Shown: positions 44,916 to 53,353 of the stretch, piece after piece
Position numbering within the stretch: the stretch's first letter is position 1
Layout of the letters: the number at the start of each line of letters is the position of its first letter
Assembly (NCBI RefSeq): GCF_012295525.1
Contig: NZ_CP051167.1
Location: 3,765,501-3,829,500, forward strand
DNA from: Oxynema aestuarii AP17
GTDB taxonomy: Bacteria; Cyanobacteriota; Cyanobacteriia; Cyanobacteriales; Laspinemataceae
Reading direction: 5' to 3'
Length of the DNA: 64,000 bases
Notes under the pieces: generated by a model
Told to the model about the DNA's origin: nothing
The model's database searches: none
The model's input: only the letters and a program-made list of their open reading frames with translations
Program-made: the position numbers and the translations under genes

Positions 44916-46067
44916 ATGAAGCGATTGAAACTGTATTTTTCCTACCCTTTACTCCTTTTCAGTGTGGCGGGTAGTCTCCTCTGGCTCGCTGCCGCCAGCG
45001 AAGCCGCCCGGGCGGGCGATCGCCACGCCCCCAGCGACTGGTCGGCTCCCAGCCGAGGGCAAATCAGCTTAAACTTCCAACCCCCCGGCGATGCGGCGCC
45101 TTTGGATACCACCGGAGGCGGCACGCGCGGCACGGTTAATTTTAAACCCCCCGGCGATGCGGCGCCTGCCAACTCCCTCGGCGGCGGCACCCGAGGGAAT
45201 ATCAACTTCCAAGCTCCCGGCGATGCGGCTCCGAATAACAGCGCTTCCGGCGGGACGCGCGGAAATGTGGGTTTCCAAGCTCCCGGCGATGCGGCTCCGA
45301 ATAACAGCGCTTCCGGCGGGACGCGCGGAAATGTGGGTTTCCAAGCTCCCGGCGATGCGGCTCCGAATAACAGCGCTTCCGGCGGGACGCGCGGAAATGT
45401 GGGCTTTGAGGCGCCGGGAGAAGCCGCCCCAAGTAACAGCGCTTCCGGCGGGACGCGCGGAAATGTGGGCTTTGAGCCGCCGGGAGAAGGCGCCCCGAGT
45501 AACAGCGTATCCGGCGGCACTCGGAGTGAAGCCTTGGCGGAGGTCAAGCCCTTGTTGCCGTCTACACAACACGGACGCACGGTTTCGGCGCGTCCGACTA
45601 TCTTCGTATACGTGCCGCCTACCGACGCGCGCCAAGTGTTTTTCAGCTTGCAAGACCAATATCGTAACCATCACTATCAAACCGTCGTCGAAATTTCCGG
45701 GCGGGGAGGAATTGTGAGCGTGACTTTACCGGAAGACGCACCGGAATTGGAAATCGGCAAAGACTACGTGTGGTTTTTTGCCCCGATTCAACCGGGAGAA
45801 CCACTCGGACCCGATACGTACAAAGTGACCGGATGGGTCAAACGGGTGGAGTCCCCGAGTTCGGAAAACGCCAGGGTGAGTGCCAACCCCATGCAGCAGG
45901 CGACGACCTACGCGGAGTCGGGGATTTGGTACGATACCCTGTCGGTGTTGGCGGCGGCGAAACAAGCTCAACCGGAGGAGGCAACCTGGGTTGAGGAGTG
46001 GCACGACTTGCTCGAACAGGTGGGTTTGGAGGCGATCGCCTCTCAACCTTTCAGCGATCGGTTGTAG
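44916..46067 (+). CDS. DUF928 protein with N-terminal 22-residue tandem repeats
   Basis: 383 residues. A signal peptide (FSYPLLLFSVAGSLLWLAAA ... ARAG) precedes seven copies of a 22-residue unit like FQAPGDAAPNNSASGGTRGN plus V-G. DUF928 follows from ~215: PTIFVYVPPTDARQVFFSLQ, GIVSVTLPEDAPELEIGKDY, VWFFAPIQPGEPLGPDTYKV. A helical tail ends DLLEQVGLEAIASQPF. DUF928 is a cyanobacterial family of unknown function, usually found beside CHASE2 and CHAT genes, as here. Secretion to the periplasm is expected. The repeat number is likely variable because the middle copies are almost identical in DNA. The next gene starts 17 bases after the stop, so an operon with the kinase is likely. Confidence 0.9.
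   Translation: MKRLKLYFSYPLLLFSVAGSLLWLAAASEAARAGDRHAPSDWSAPSRGQISLNFQPPGDAAPLDTTGGGTRGTVNFKPPGDAAPANSLGGGTRGNINFQAPGDAAPNNSASGGTRGNVGFQAPGDAAPNNSASGGTRGNVGFQAPGDAAPNNSASGGTRGNVGFEAPGEAAPSNSASGGTRGNVGFEPPGEGAPSNSVSGGTRSEALAEVKPLLPSTQHGRTVSARPTIFVYVPPTDARQVFFSLQDQYRNHHYQTVVEISGRGGIVSVTLPEDAPELEIGKDYVWFFAPIQPGEPLGPDTYKVTGWVKRVESPSSENARVSANPMQQATTYAESGIWYDTLSVLAAAKQAQPEEATWVEEWHDLLEQVGLEAIASQPFSDRL
45075..45536 (+). repeat. Seven tandem 66-bp repeats inside the DUF928 gene
   Basis: Units start at 45075, 45141, 45207, 45273, 45339, 45405 and 45471. The copies at 45207, 45273 and 45339 are nearly identical in DNA, and outer copies diverge. Each encodes 22 residues with G-D-A-A-P and S-G-G-T-R-G. 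In-frame copy-number change by slippage would lengthen or shorten the stalk without a frameshift. Confidence 0.92.
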
Positions 46068-46083
46068 TTATCCTCAAAGCTAG

Positions 46084-48360
46084 ATGTGGCAGCAGGCGAG
46101 AGACCGAATCGAACAGTTACCGAAAGGGTTCGGCCCTTGGCTCAAACAATGGCGGGGAGTCTTGACCCTCGCCCCGGTGGTCGCCGCCAGCGCGATTGGC
46201 GGCAACCTCCTCGGGGTGTTTCAGCTATTGGAATGGGCTACTCTCGACAGTTTCGTGCTGTTGCGTCCGCAAGAGGCACTCGACTCGCGGATCGTCATTG
46301 TCACGATCTCCGAAGAAGATATTACTCGGGTCGGACAGTGGCCCGCGAGCGATCGGGTTCTGACCCGCGCCATGAGTCACATTGCGGCACAAAATCCGAC
46401 GGCGATCGGTCTCGACCTCTATCGCGATTTACCTGTCGAACCGGGTCACGACGAATGGGTCGAACTGATCGAATCGACCCCCAATTTAATCGGCATTCAA
46501 AAAGTGGCGGGAAACCCGGTGGCGCCGCCGCCGAACCTCAAAGATGCCGGACAAGTGGCGGCGTCGGATTTGATTTTGGATGCGGACGGGAAAGTGCGAC
46601 GGGGTTTGATTTTAATCGGGACGGAAAGCGGCGAATTTCTCGAAGGACTCGGGGCGAAATTGGCGCTGATGTATCTGGAACGGTCCGGTCTCGAACTCGA
46701 AACGGTAGACGCGGAGAATAATATTTATCGTCTCGGTCGGGCGTTGTTCGTTCCCCTACGCGGCAATGAAGGGGGTTATGTCGGCAAAGATACTGGGGGC
46801 TATCAGATTTTAATTAATTTTCGCGGCGGTCTCGATCGTTTCGAGCATATTTCGTTTACGGATGTGTTAGAAAACCGGATTCCTGAAGATTTGATGCGCG
46901 ATCGCCTCGTCTTCATTGGCGCTACGGCGGAAAGTTTAAAAGATATTTTTCAAACTCCTTATACCAATACGATTTTAGGGACGCCGGAGTTAACTCCCGG
47001 GGTTGTTATTCATGCCAATTTTGCCAGTCAAATTATCGCGGCGGCTCTCGACGGTCGCCCGATGTTGCGGGCGTGGACAAAACCGTTGAATTATTTGTGG
47101 ATTGTCCTGTGGTCGTTTACGGCGGCGATCGCCTGCTGGCTGGTTCTCGAACGCCACCAATCCCATCGTTACTTCTTCCTGCGCGCGATCGTCTTGGGCT
47201 GGCTCCCGACGACGGGAGCTCTGGTCACCATCACTTATCTCGCGTTTATTCACGGGTGGGCCATTCCGGTTTTTTCTCCCTTGTTGGCGGCGACTTTTTC
47301 GGCGATTTTAATCCTCAATTATTACAATCAATGGCAACTTAAAGTTACCAATGAAAAGTTAGAAACTGCCAATGAAAAACTCGAAGAATATTCCCACACT
47401 CTCGAAGACAAAGTGGAAGAACGAACCCGAGAGTTAAAAGATGCTTTAGAAAATTTGAAATCCACTGAGGCTCAACTGATTCACACTGAAAAAATGTCAA
47501 GTTTGGGACAACTCGTGGCCGGAGTTGCCCACGAAATTAACAATCCAGTCAATTTTATTTATGCCAATATTGACCATGCCAATGATTATTTAGAAGATCT
47601 AGTATATTTAATCAGATTATATCAAAAACAATATCCCGAACCGGATCCAGAAATTCTAGAAGAAATCGAAGATTTGGAGTTAGATTTTATTCTAGAAGAT
47701 TTTCCTAATTTGCTCGTTTCGATGAAATCGGGAGCCGAACGGATTGGCAAGATCGTGACGGGATTGCGGAATTTCTCGCGATTGGACGAGTCGGAAATGA
47801 AACCCGTGGATCTTCATGAAGGAATTGACTCTAGTTTATTAATTTTACAATCGCGATTGCAAAAAGAGGCGATCGAGATTATTAAAGAGTATGGAAATTT
47901 GCCGAAAGTAGCGTGTTATGCGTCTCAAGTCAATCAAGTTTTTATGAATATTTTGAGCAACGCGATCGATGCGTTGGTGGAAAGCAAAATGAAGGCGATC
48001 GCACCGTCTGAGAATGGCAACCACGACGGGGAGGAAGGAACGGAGCATCGCGGATTGAAGATTTGGATTACCACCAGCGTGTCCGGGTCGGATGCGGTGA
48101 TGGTGAAAATCACCGACAACGGACCGGGAATCAGTGAGGCGGTGGCTAAAAAGATCTTCGACCCATTTTTTACGACCAAACCCGTCGGGTCGGGAACCGG
48201 GCTGGGACTGTCGATCGGCTATCAGATTATTGTCGAAAAACACGGCGGCAAATTGAGCTGTTTTTCGCCCCCGGGGGGCGGCGCCCAATTTATTATCGAA
48301 ATTCCGCGATCGCCGCAAACGAAAAAACCCGGAGATCGCGCGGCGATCGCATCGGGATAG
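46084..48360 (+). CDS. CHASE2 sensor histidine kinase
   Basis: 758 residues. One membrane helix near 30-50, then the extracytoplasmic CHASE2 domain (SFVLLRPQEALDSRIVIVTI, PTAIGLDLYRDLPVEPGHDE, DRLVFIGATAESLKDIFQTP). Three membrane helices lie around 345-425 (LWIVLWSFTAAIACWLVL, IVLGWLPTTGALVTITYLAF). A coiled coil then leads to MSSLGQLVAGVAHEINNPVN with H483 and an ATPase domain (FMNILSNAIDALVES, DNGPGIS, GSGTGLGLSIGYQII). It senses an unknown extracellular signal. It lies 17 bases downstream of DUF928 and in line with the haemagglutinin and CHAT genes, so one transcription unit is possible. The cyclase at 58662 has the same sensor half with a different output. Confidence 0.93.
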   Translation: MWQQARDRIEQLPKGFGPWLKQWRGVLTLAPVVAASAIGGNLLGVFQLLEWATLDSFVLLRPQEALDSRIVIVTISEEDITRVGQWPASDRVLTRAMSHIAAQNPTAIGLDLYRDLPVEPGHDEWVELIESTPNLIGIQKVAGNPVAPPPNLKDAGQVAASDLILDADGKVRRGLILIGTESGEFLEGLGAKLALMYLERSGLELETVDAENNIYRLGRALFVPLRGNEGGYVGKDTGGYQILINFRGGLDRFEHISFTDVLENRIPEDLMRDRLVFIGATAESLKDIFQTPYTNTILGTPELTPGVVIHANFASQIIAAALDGRPMLRAWTKPLNYLWIVLWSFTAAIACWLVLERHQSHRYFFLRAIVLGWLPTTGALVTITYLAFIHGWAIPVFSPLLAATFSAILILNYYNQWQLKVTNEKLETANEKLEEYSHTLEDKVEERTRELKDALENLKSTEAQLIHTEKMSSLGQLVAGVAHEINNPVNFIYANIDHANDYLEDLVYLIRLYQKQYPEPDPEILEEIEDLELDFILEDFPNLLVSMKSGAERIGKIVTGLRNFSRLDESEMKPVDLHEGIDSSLLILQSRLQKEAIEIIKEYGNLPKVACYASQVNQVFMNILSNAIDALVESKMKAIAPSENGNHDGEEGTEHRGLKIWITTSVSGSDAVMVKITDNGPGISEAVAKKIFDPFFTTKPVGSGTGLGLSIGYQIIVEKHGGKLSCFSPPGGGAQFIIEIPRSPQTKKPGDRAAIASG

Positions 48361-48549
48361 GCTGGTATGCTTTTGGACATGCAAGAGATTTTAGATTTTA
48401 GAGTTTAGATTTTAGATTGAGAGGGTAAAGCTTCCGGTCTGAGGTCTGATTTCCTCCCGAAAGCGGGCAACCTGTCCGCGCCACGGGTTCGACACTCGTG
48501 CTTCCTGCCTTTTGCCTTTTACCTTTTGCCTTTTGCCTCCCAACCTCCC
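48361..48549. repeat. Low-complexity spacer (TAGATTTTAGATT and TTTTGCC-type repeats)
   Basis: 48390-48420 has repeated ATTTTAGA/TTTAGATT strings, and 48505-48540 has a run of TGCCTTTT variants. No coding capacity, but the second run contains in-frame TTG codons that can mis-extend the next gene upstream. Confidence 0.6.
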
Positions 48550-50082
48550 ATGAGACTTAATAACTTAGAGTGGCTCGATCTCGCTGAATATCTCTGTCTG
48601 ACCCTCGCCGTCGTCGGTGCGGTGGCGGGAGTGGGCGATCGCCAGATCCTCTATGCGGCTTTGCCTTTAGCGGCTTGCATTTTCCTCAATCTCGTCCGGC
48701 GCCAACAAACGCAACAGTCCGACCGCCAGAGTGCGATGAGCGCGATCGCCGTGTTAGAAGAACGCTTGACCCGCTTGCGAACGCAATGGGAGGGCGATCT
48801 CGAACAGATGCAACAGCTACGAGCATCGATCGAACACCTCGGCGATCGCCTCGATCGGTTCGATCGCGAATCCCCCGCTTCCGAATCCCCGGCGGCGAAC
48901 GAGTCGAACCGCGAAGAACTTGACTGTCTGGTGGCGGCGATGCAGCAGCAACAACGGCAACTGAGAACCCTACGCGAACGCCTCGACGCGATCGGCACCT
49001 CGGCGCCGGAACCCCCCGCAGAGTCGCCGCAATCGCAACCGCCTCAGACGCCCCCCGCGTCGGAACCGAACTGGGAACAATTGCAAAATTTGCCGGAGGC
49101 GATCGCCACCCTGACCGATCGCATCGCCCAACTCGGTCGCGGAATGGCACAAGTGCTGCAACGTCTCGAACGCGCCAGCGATACCCCCGACCGTTCCCCC
49201 GGGCCCTCGGTGGGGGATTTAGCCGACGCCCTCCAACCCCTCGCCCGCGCCGTGAGCGAAATTCAGCAGCAAATTGCCGGACTCGAACCGCGAACGGGTA
49301 CCCGTCCCACCACGGCGCCTTCGGAAACGGCGATCGCCCGCACCACACCCTCCCCCGGGCCCGTTCCCACCAACTTCGGCATCGGCGGCGATCCCCGCCA
49401 AAATTTACCCCAATGGGGCAACACTCCCAATATTCCGCCAGAATCGAGCATCACTCCCGCCGCCTTTCCCAACGCCCAACCCGCCACCGTCGCCCCCCAG
49501 GAATTCGTCCGCCGCTACCAACAAGGCGAACGCAACTTTCCTGGCGTCAACCTCGAAGCCGCCGATCTCGCCCGGGTTTATCCCAGCCAACCCGGTAGCC
49601 CCATCGACCTGCGCGGCGTCAACCTCGTCGGTAGCAGCCTCACCGGGGCCAATTTTGCCGGAGGCGACCTCGCCGAAGCCAACCTCAGCGAAGCCGATTT
49701 AAGTCACGCCGATTTAAGACAAGCCAACTTAGCCGGGGCCAACTTAGCCGGGGCCAATCTCGACGGCGCCGACCTCGAAGGCGCCAACTTGATCGCTGCC
49801 GACCTGCGAGGCATTGATTTCAGAAACGTTTATCTCCGCCAAGTCAACCTCAGTAGCGCCAATCTCTGCCGTCAAAATTTCGCCGGGTTCGACCTGTCCG
49901 GCTTCAATCTCAGTCGCGCCAATCTCACTTACGCCGATTTGAGCGGCGCCACTTTAGAAGGCGCCGACTTGACGGGCGCCGACCTGACGGGGGCCAATCT
50001 CGACGGCACCTATTTCGGCGACGGCGAAACCGCCGCCCGTTTGGATGGGGCGATCTTGCCCGACGGCAGCAGATTTGAATGA
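48550..50082 (+). CDS. Pentapeptide-repeat protein with membrane and coiled-coil N-terminus
   Basis: 510 residues from ATG 48550; an earlier TTG at 48526 lies in repeat DNA and is not favoured. A hydrophobic hairpin near 10-50 (EYLCLTLAVVGAVAGVGDRQ, LYAALPLAACIFLNLVRR) is followed by coiled coils (LEERLTRLRTQWEGDLEQMQ, LVAAMQQQQRQLRTLRERLD). Then a Pro-rich linker, and from ~345 about twenty five-residue A(D/N)LXX repeats (ANLAGANLDGADLEGANLIA, ADLSGATLEGADLTGADLTG) forming a right-handed quadrilateral helix. Such proteins are abundant in cyanobacteria; function is unknown here. It may anchor at the membrane with the repeat helix in the cytoplasm. Confidence 0.87.
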   Translation: MRLNNLEWLDLAEYLCLTLAVVGAVAGVGDRQILYAALPLAACIFLNLVRRQQTQQSDRQSAMSAIAVLEERLTRLRTQWEGDLEQMQQLRASIEHLGDRLDRFDRESPASESPAANESNREELDCLVAAMQQQQRQLRTLRERLDAIGTSAPEPPAESPQSQPPQTPPASEPNWEQLQNLPEAIATLTDRIAQLGRGMAQVLQRLERASDTPDRSPGPSVGDLADALQPLARAVSEIQQQIAGLEPRTGTRPTTAPSETAIARTTPSPGPVPTNFGIGGDPRQNLPQWGNTPNIPPESSITPAAFPNAQPATVAPQEFVRRYQQGERNFPGVNLEAADLARVYPSQPGSPIDLRGVNLVGSSLTGANFAGGDLAEANLSEADLSHADLRQANLAGANLAGANLDGADLEGANLIAADLRGIDFRNVYLRQVNLSSANLCRQNFAGFDLSGFNLSRANLTYADLSGATLEGADLTGADLTGANLDGTYFGDGETAARLDGAILPDGSRFE

Positions 50083-50497
50083 AAATCCCTATAAAAAATC
50101 CCTCCAGGGGATGGATGGGAGGGAATGGGGTGTATTAAGTCAAACACTTTCAGTCTTTTCTATTTTCTCGTCTGTTTTCGATCCTGACGAGGGGGTTGTT
50201 TCCCCCAAGTGGTCTGACCCCAATCGGACGGAAAAAACACCCCTGCACGGGCAGAGGTGGACGGGGAAAATTCTCGTTAGTTTAATTCTAACCTAACGCC
50301 TTCTCAGGTTCGCCCGCTTTTTCTTCGATCGGGCTGAATATTCCCGCTATCGATCGCGCGATCGCCCGTATTTTTTGGCCAAAATAACGATAAAATATGC
50401 TTCGACTTGTACGCAGATCGGCGATCGCGAATCCTCGGACTGCGATCGACCTTATCGAGCCTTATCGAGCGGCTTTTCCCTCTAAAATCCTCTAAAC
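50083..50497. other. Intergenic region, weak hairpins only
   Basis: 415 bases. TCCCTCC at about 50100 can pair with GGAGGGA 12 bases on, and GGGGG-TTGTTT-CCCCC lies near 50190. Either could end the pentapeptide gene transcript though T tracts are poor. GCCTTATCGA is duplicated at about 50450-50470. No gene is evident. Confidence 0.4.
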
Positions 50498-51445
50498 ATG
50501 AAACGATTAATTTCGATCGCCGTCAGCTTAATTATTTTAACGATTATTTATACCAAAATTGACTTTTTAGGACTGATTCGCGTTTTTGAAAACAGCGATC
50601 GTGGCTGGACGATTGCCAGTTTTGCCATGTTAATCCCCTTAGTGTTGATTACCAGTTGGCGGTTGCAAGAATTAACCCCTTCGGGAGTACGATTGAGATT
50701 TGCCGAAGCCAATCGGCTGATCTTAGCCGCCAGCGTCTTAAATATGGTCTTGCCCTCTAAAATGGGGGATCTGGCAAAAGCTTACTTTATGCGCGATCGC
50801 GGTCATTTGAGCGGGTCGCTAGCCCTATCTCTCGTCGTTTTTGAAAAAGCTTGCGACCTACTTTCTTTACTGCTATGGTGTATTTTTGGTTTGTGTTTGT
50901 ATCCCGACAAAAACTTTTTATTTTGGGTGATGACCGTTGCTGTCAGCAGTAGTTTTATTTTTGGCATTTTATTGCTCAGTTCCCGCAAATTTGCTCATTT
51001 ATTTTTCGATCTCACTGGCCGAATTGCTCCTAAAAAGATCGGGGTTAAACTCGATAAAATGCGCTTTTCTTGGGGAGAAATGCACGAATATTTCTGGAGC
51101 GATCGCCGCCAATTGGCGAAAATTTGCCTCACCTCAATATTTCTGTGGTTTTGTCATTTATTGCAAATTTGGTTTTTTATCCTCGCCCTCAAAGCTTGGA
51201 CCCCCTTTCTGGCGAATTTAGCCCTGTCCCCCCTAGCCATTTTAGCCGGATTAATGCCCCTCACCTTTGCGGGAGTCGGAACCCGAGACGCGGCCCTGAT
51301 TTTGTTTTATCAACCCTATTTTAACGAAGCCACTGGTGCAGCTTTGGGCTTATTATGTACCTCTCGTTATTTCATCCCCGCGATCGCCGGACTCCCTTTT
51401 CTCAGTCAATATTTAGCAACCGTTCGCAATTTTAAAAAATCGTGA
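50498..51445 (+). CDS. Lysylphosphatidylglycerol synthase-TM/UPF0104-type membrane protein
   Basis: 315 residues with about eight membrane helices (ISIAVSLIILTIIYTKI, IASFAMLIPLVLITSWRL, SLVVFEKACDLLSLLLWCIF, LWFCHLLQIWFFILALKAWT). Conserved family motifs are LPSKMGDLAKAYFMRDRGHL and PLTFAGVGTRDAALILFYQP. The family includes transmembrane parts of MprF and AglD-like proteins thought to flip or move lipid-linked molecules. It starts a block of membrane glycan genes, so flipping of a lipid-linked sugar is plausible, not proven. The codon use is AT-richer than the CHASE2/DUF928 region. Confidence 0.85.
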   Translation: MKRLISIAVSLIILTIIYTKIDFLGLIRVFENSDRGWTIASFAMLIPLVLITSWRLQELTPSGVRLRFAEANRLILAASVLNMVLPSKMGDLAKAYFMRDRGHLSGSLALSLVVFEKACDLLSLLLWCIFGLCLYPDKNFLFWVMTVAVSSSFIFGILLLSSRKFAHLFFDLTGRIAPKKIGVKLDKMRFSWGEMHEYFWSDRRQLAKICLTSIFLWFCHLLQIWFFILALKAWTPFLANLALSPLAILAGLMPLTFAGVGTRDAALILFYQPYFNEATGAALGLLCTSRYFIPAIAGLPFLSQYLATVRNFKKS

Positions 51446-51500
51446 TTTTTTTAAGTTCCTAAATTTAATCGGTCAATGTGATTGACTTTTTTTCATTTTT

Positions 51501-53249
51501 ATGATCGAATTTACGATCGAATTTTGCCGCTATCTGCTGTCAACTTCACCGCCGACCAAAGCCCGAGAACGGTTTTGGTTAGGATTGACGGTGGTTTTTT
51601 CTTTAACTTATAGCTTGATGGCATTACAAAAAGCCTTTGACAGCACTTATGTCGTGCAAGATGACGCCCGCCAACATGTATTTTGGATGCAGCGTTTTCT
51701 CGATCCGAGTTTATTTCCCAATGATTTAATTGCGGATTATTTTCAAACCGTCGCCCCTAGCGGATACACCACGGTTTATCGCCTAGCCGCCGGATGGGGA
51801 ATCGATCCGTTATTATTCAGTAAATTATTGCCGGTGGCGATCGCACTGGTAACGACAATTTACTGTTTTTATTGTACTTTACTGCTGTTTCCCGTCGCGA
51901 TCGCCGCCTTTAGCAGTAGTTTGCTCTTAGCCCAAAGTTTTTGGATGAATTTTGATGTTGTTTCGGCGACACCTAGGGCATTTTTATATCCAATCTTTAT
52001 TGCTTTTGTGTATTACTTTTTAAAGCGATCGTGGCTGGGGATTGGCGGGGCGATCGCCCTGTTGGGTTTATTTTATCCTCAATATGTTTTTATTGCATCG
52101 GGACTGTTACTATTACAAGTCATTGAAGTTGAAAAAGGTTCGTTAAAACTCTGCAAAAATTGGCAAACTTATCGTTTTTGTGGCTGGGGATTGGCGATCG
52201 CCTTTGCGGTCATGTTACCGTATGCGTTAAAAACGAATGTTTACGGTCCGGTCATTGATGGGAGTCAAGCGGTGAACTTGCCGGAATTTTGGGCGGAAGG
52301 ACGCGCTCAATTTTTTAATAAAAATGCTTTCTTATTTTGGACGATTGGGGAGCGATCGGGCATTTTACCGCCCTTATTACCGCCCTTAATTTGGTTGGGA
52401 GTTTTTCTCCCCTTTTGTCTGCCAAGGTTGCGGCGATCGCGCGATCGCTTCCCTTTAGTCGGTTTAATTCAGCCTCAAATCCGAGGGCTTTTTTTACGCT
52501 TGGGTTGCTCTTCCTTAGGGATGTTTGTTGCCGCCCATTTATTTTTATTCAAATTACATTTACCGAACCGTTATATCGAACATACTTGGCGCTTTTTACT
52601 GGCGATCGCCTCCGGTATTTTTATCGCCATTCTCTGGGATGCTGCTTTAAAACTTAAGGTCGAAAAACATCAGTTATGGGGTCGAATGGCGGCGATAGGA
52701 TTGGCGATCGCCTTATTAGGTTATCCGATCTACACGCCGAGTTTTCCCAGAACGAATTATCGTCCCGGTCGTTTACCGGAACTCTATAGCTTTTTCCAAC
52801 AACAACCGAAAAACATCGCGATCGCTTCCCTGTCCGGAGAAGCGAACAATTTACCGACATTTTCCCATCGTTCGATTTTGGTCGGTCGCGAGTATGCGAT
52901 CCCCTATCATCTCGGCTATTATCGTCAATTTAGCCAGCGAATTCGTGACTTAATTGAGGCACAATATACCCCGGAATTGTCTGTTGTCAAACAGTTTATC
53001 GATCGCTATCGTGTTAATTTTTGGTTGGTCGAACGATCGGCATTTTCACCGGAGTATTTGGAAAACCAGGGATGGTTACACCAATATCAACCCCAAACTC
53101 AACAGGCGATCGCCGATTTGCGATCGTCAGAAGCTACTGTTAAGGTTCCAGTTGTAGCGGCGGCGATCGATCGCTGTCGGGTATTTGAATCGGGAGATTT
53201 TGTCGTTTTAGATGCACGATGTATTGTTGGAAATCCATCTCTAGAATGA
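51501..53249 (+). CDS. Polytopic membrane protein, GT-C glycosyltransferase-like (paralogue 1)
   Basis: 582 residues. An N-terminal helix, then the loop motif YVVQDDARQHVFWMQRFLDP and FPNDLIADYFQTVAPSGYTT, followed by about ten membrane helices (LLPVAIALVTTIYCFYC, FAVMLPYALKTNVYG, FLPFCLPRL). A soluble C-terminal domain includes PELYSFFQQQPKNIAIASLS and VVKQFIDRYRVNFWLVERSA. The acidic DD pair in the first loop and topology resemble lipid-sugar-dependent GT-C enzymes, but I cannot name a family. It is clearly paralogous to the gene starting 104 bases later. It lies in a run of glycan-related membrane genes. Confidence 0.7.
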   Translation: MIEFTIEFCRYLLSTSPPTKARERFWLGLTVVFSLTYSLMALQKAFDSTYVVQDDARQHVFWMQRFLDPSLFPNDLIADYFQTVAPSGYTTVYRLAAGWGIDPLLFSKLLPVAIALVTTIYCFYCTLLLFPVAIAAFSSSLLLAQSFWMNFDVVSATPRAFLYPIFIAFVYYFLKRSWLGIGGAIALLGLFYPQYVFIASGLLLLQVIEVEKGSLKLCKNWQTYRFCGWGLAIAFAVMLPYALKTNVYGPVIDGSQAVNLPEFWAEGRAQFFNKNAFLFWTIGERSGILPPLLPPLIWLGVFLPFCLPRLRRSRDRFPLVGLIQPQIRGLFLRLGCSSLGMFVAAHLFLFKLHLPNRYIEHTWRFLLAIASGIFIAILWDAALKLKVEKHQLWGRMAAIGLAIALLGYPIYTPSFPRTNYRPGRLPELYSFFQQQPKNIAIASLSGEANNLPTFSHRSILVGREYAIPYHLGYYRQFSQRIRDLIEAQYTPELSVVKQFIDRYRVNFWLVERSAFSPEYLENQGWLHQYQPQTQQAIADLRSSEATVKVPVVAAAIDRCRVFESGDFVVLDARCIVGNPSLE

Positions 53250-53353
53250 TATAATTGCGCTTCCCTTTGTCTTTTCTATGATTCAACTAACCGAGTTAAG
53301 CCTCAACAAATTGAATTCATCGCCTAAAAATTGACTCAATTCACTAAATTAAT

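Noticed and set aside
45202-45432. Minus-strand repeated open frames opposite the DUF928 repeats
   Set aside because: These are shadows created by the 66-bp tandem repeat.
45075-45536. CRISPR-like array
   Set aside because: The repeats are contiguous 66-bp units in frame with a gene and lack spacers; no cas genes are present.
48526-48549. TTG start extending the pentapeptide protein
   Set aside because: The extension is encoded by TGCCTTTT low-complexity DNA; ATG 48550 is followed by protein-like sequence.
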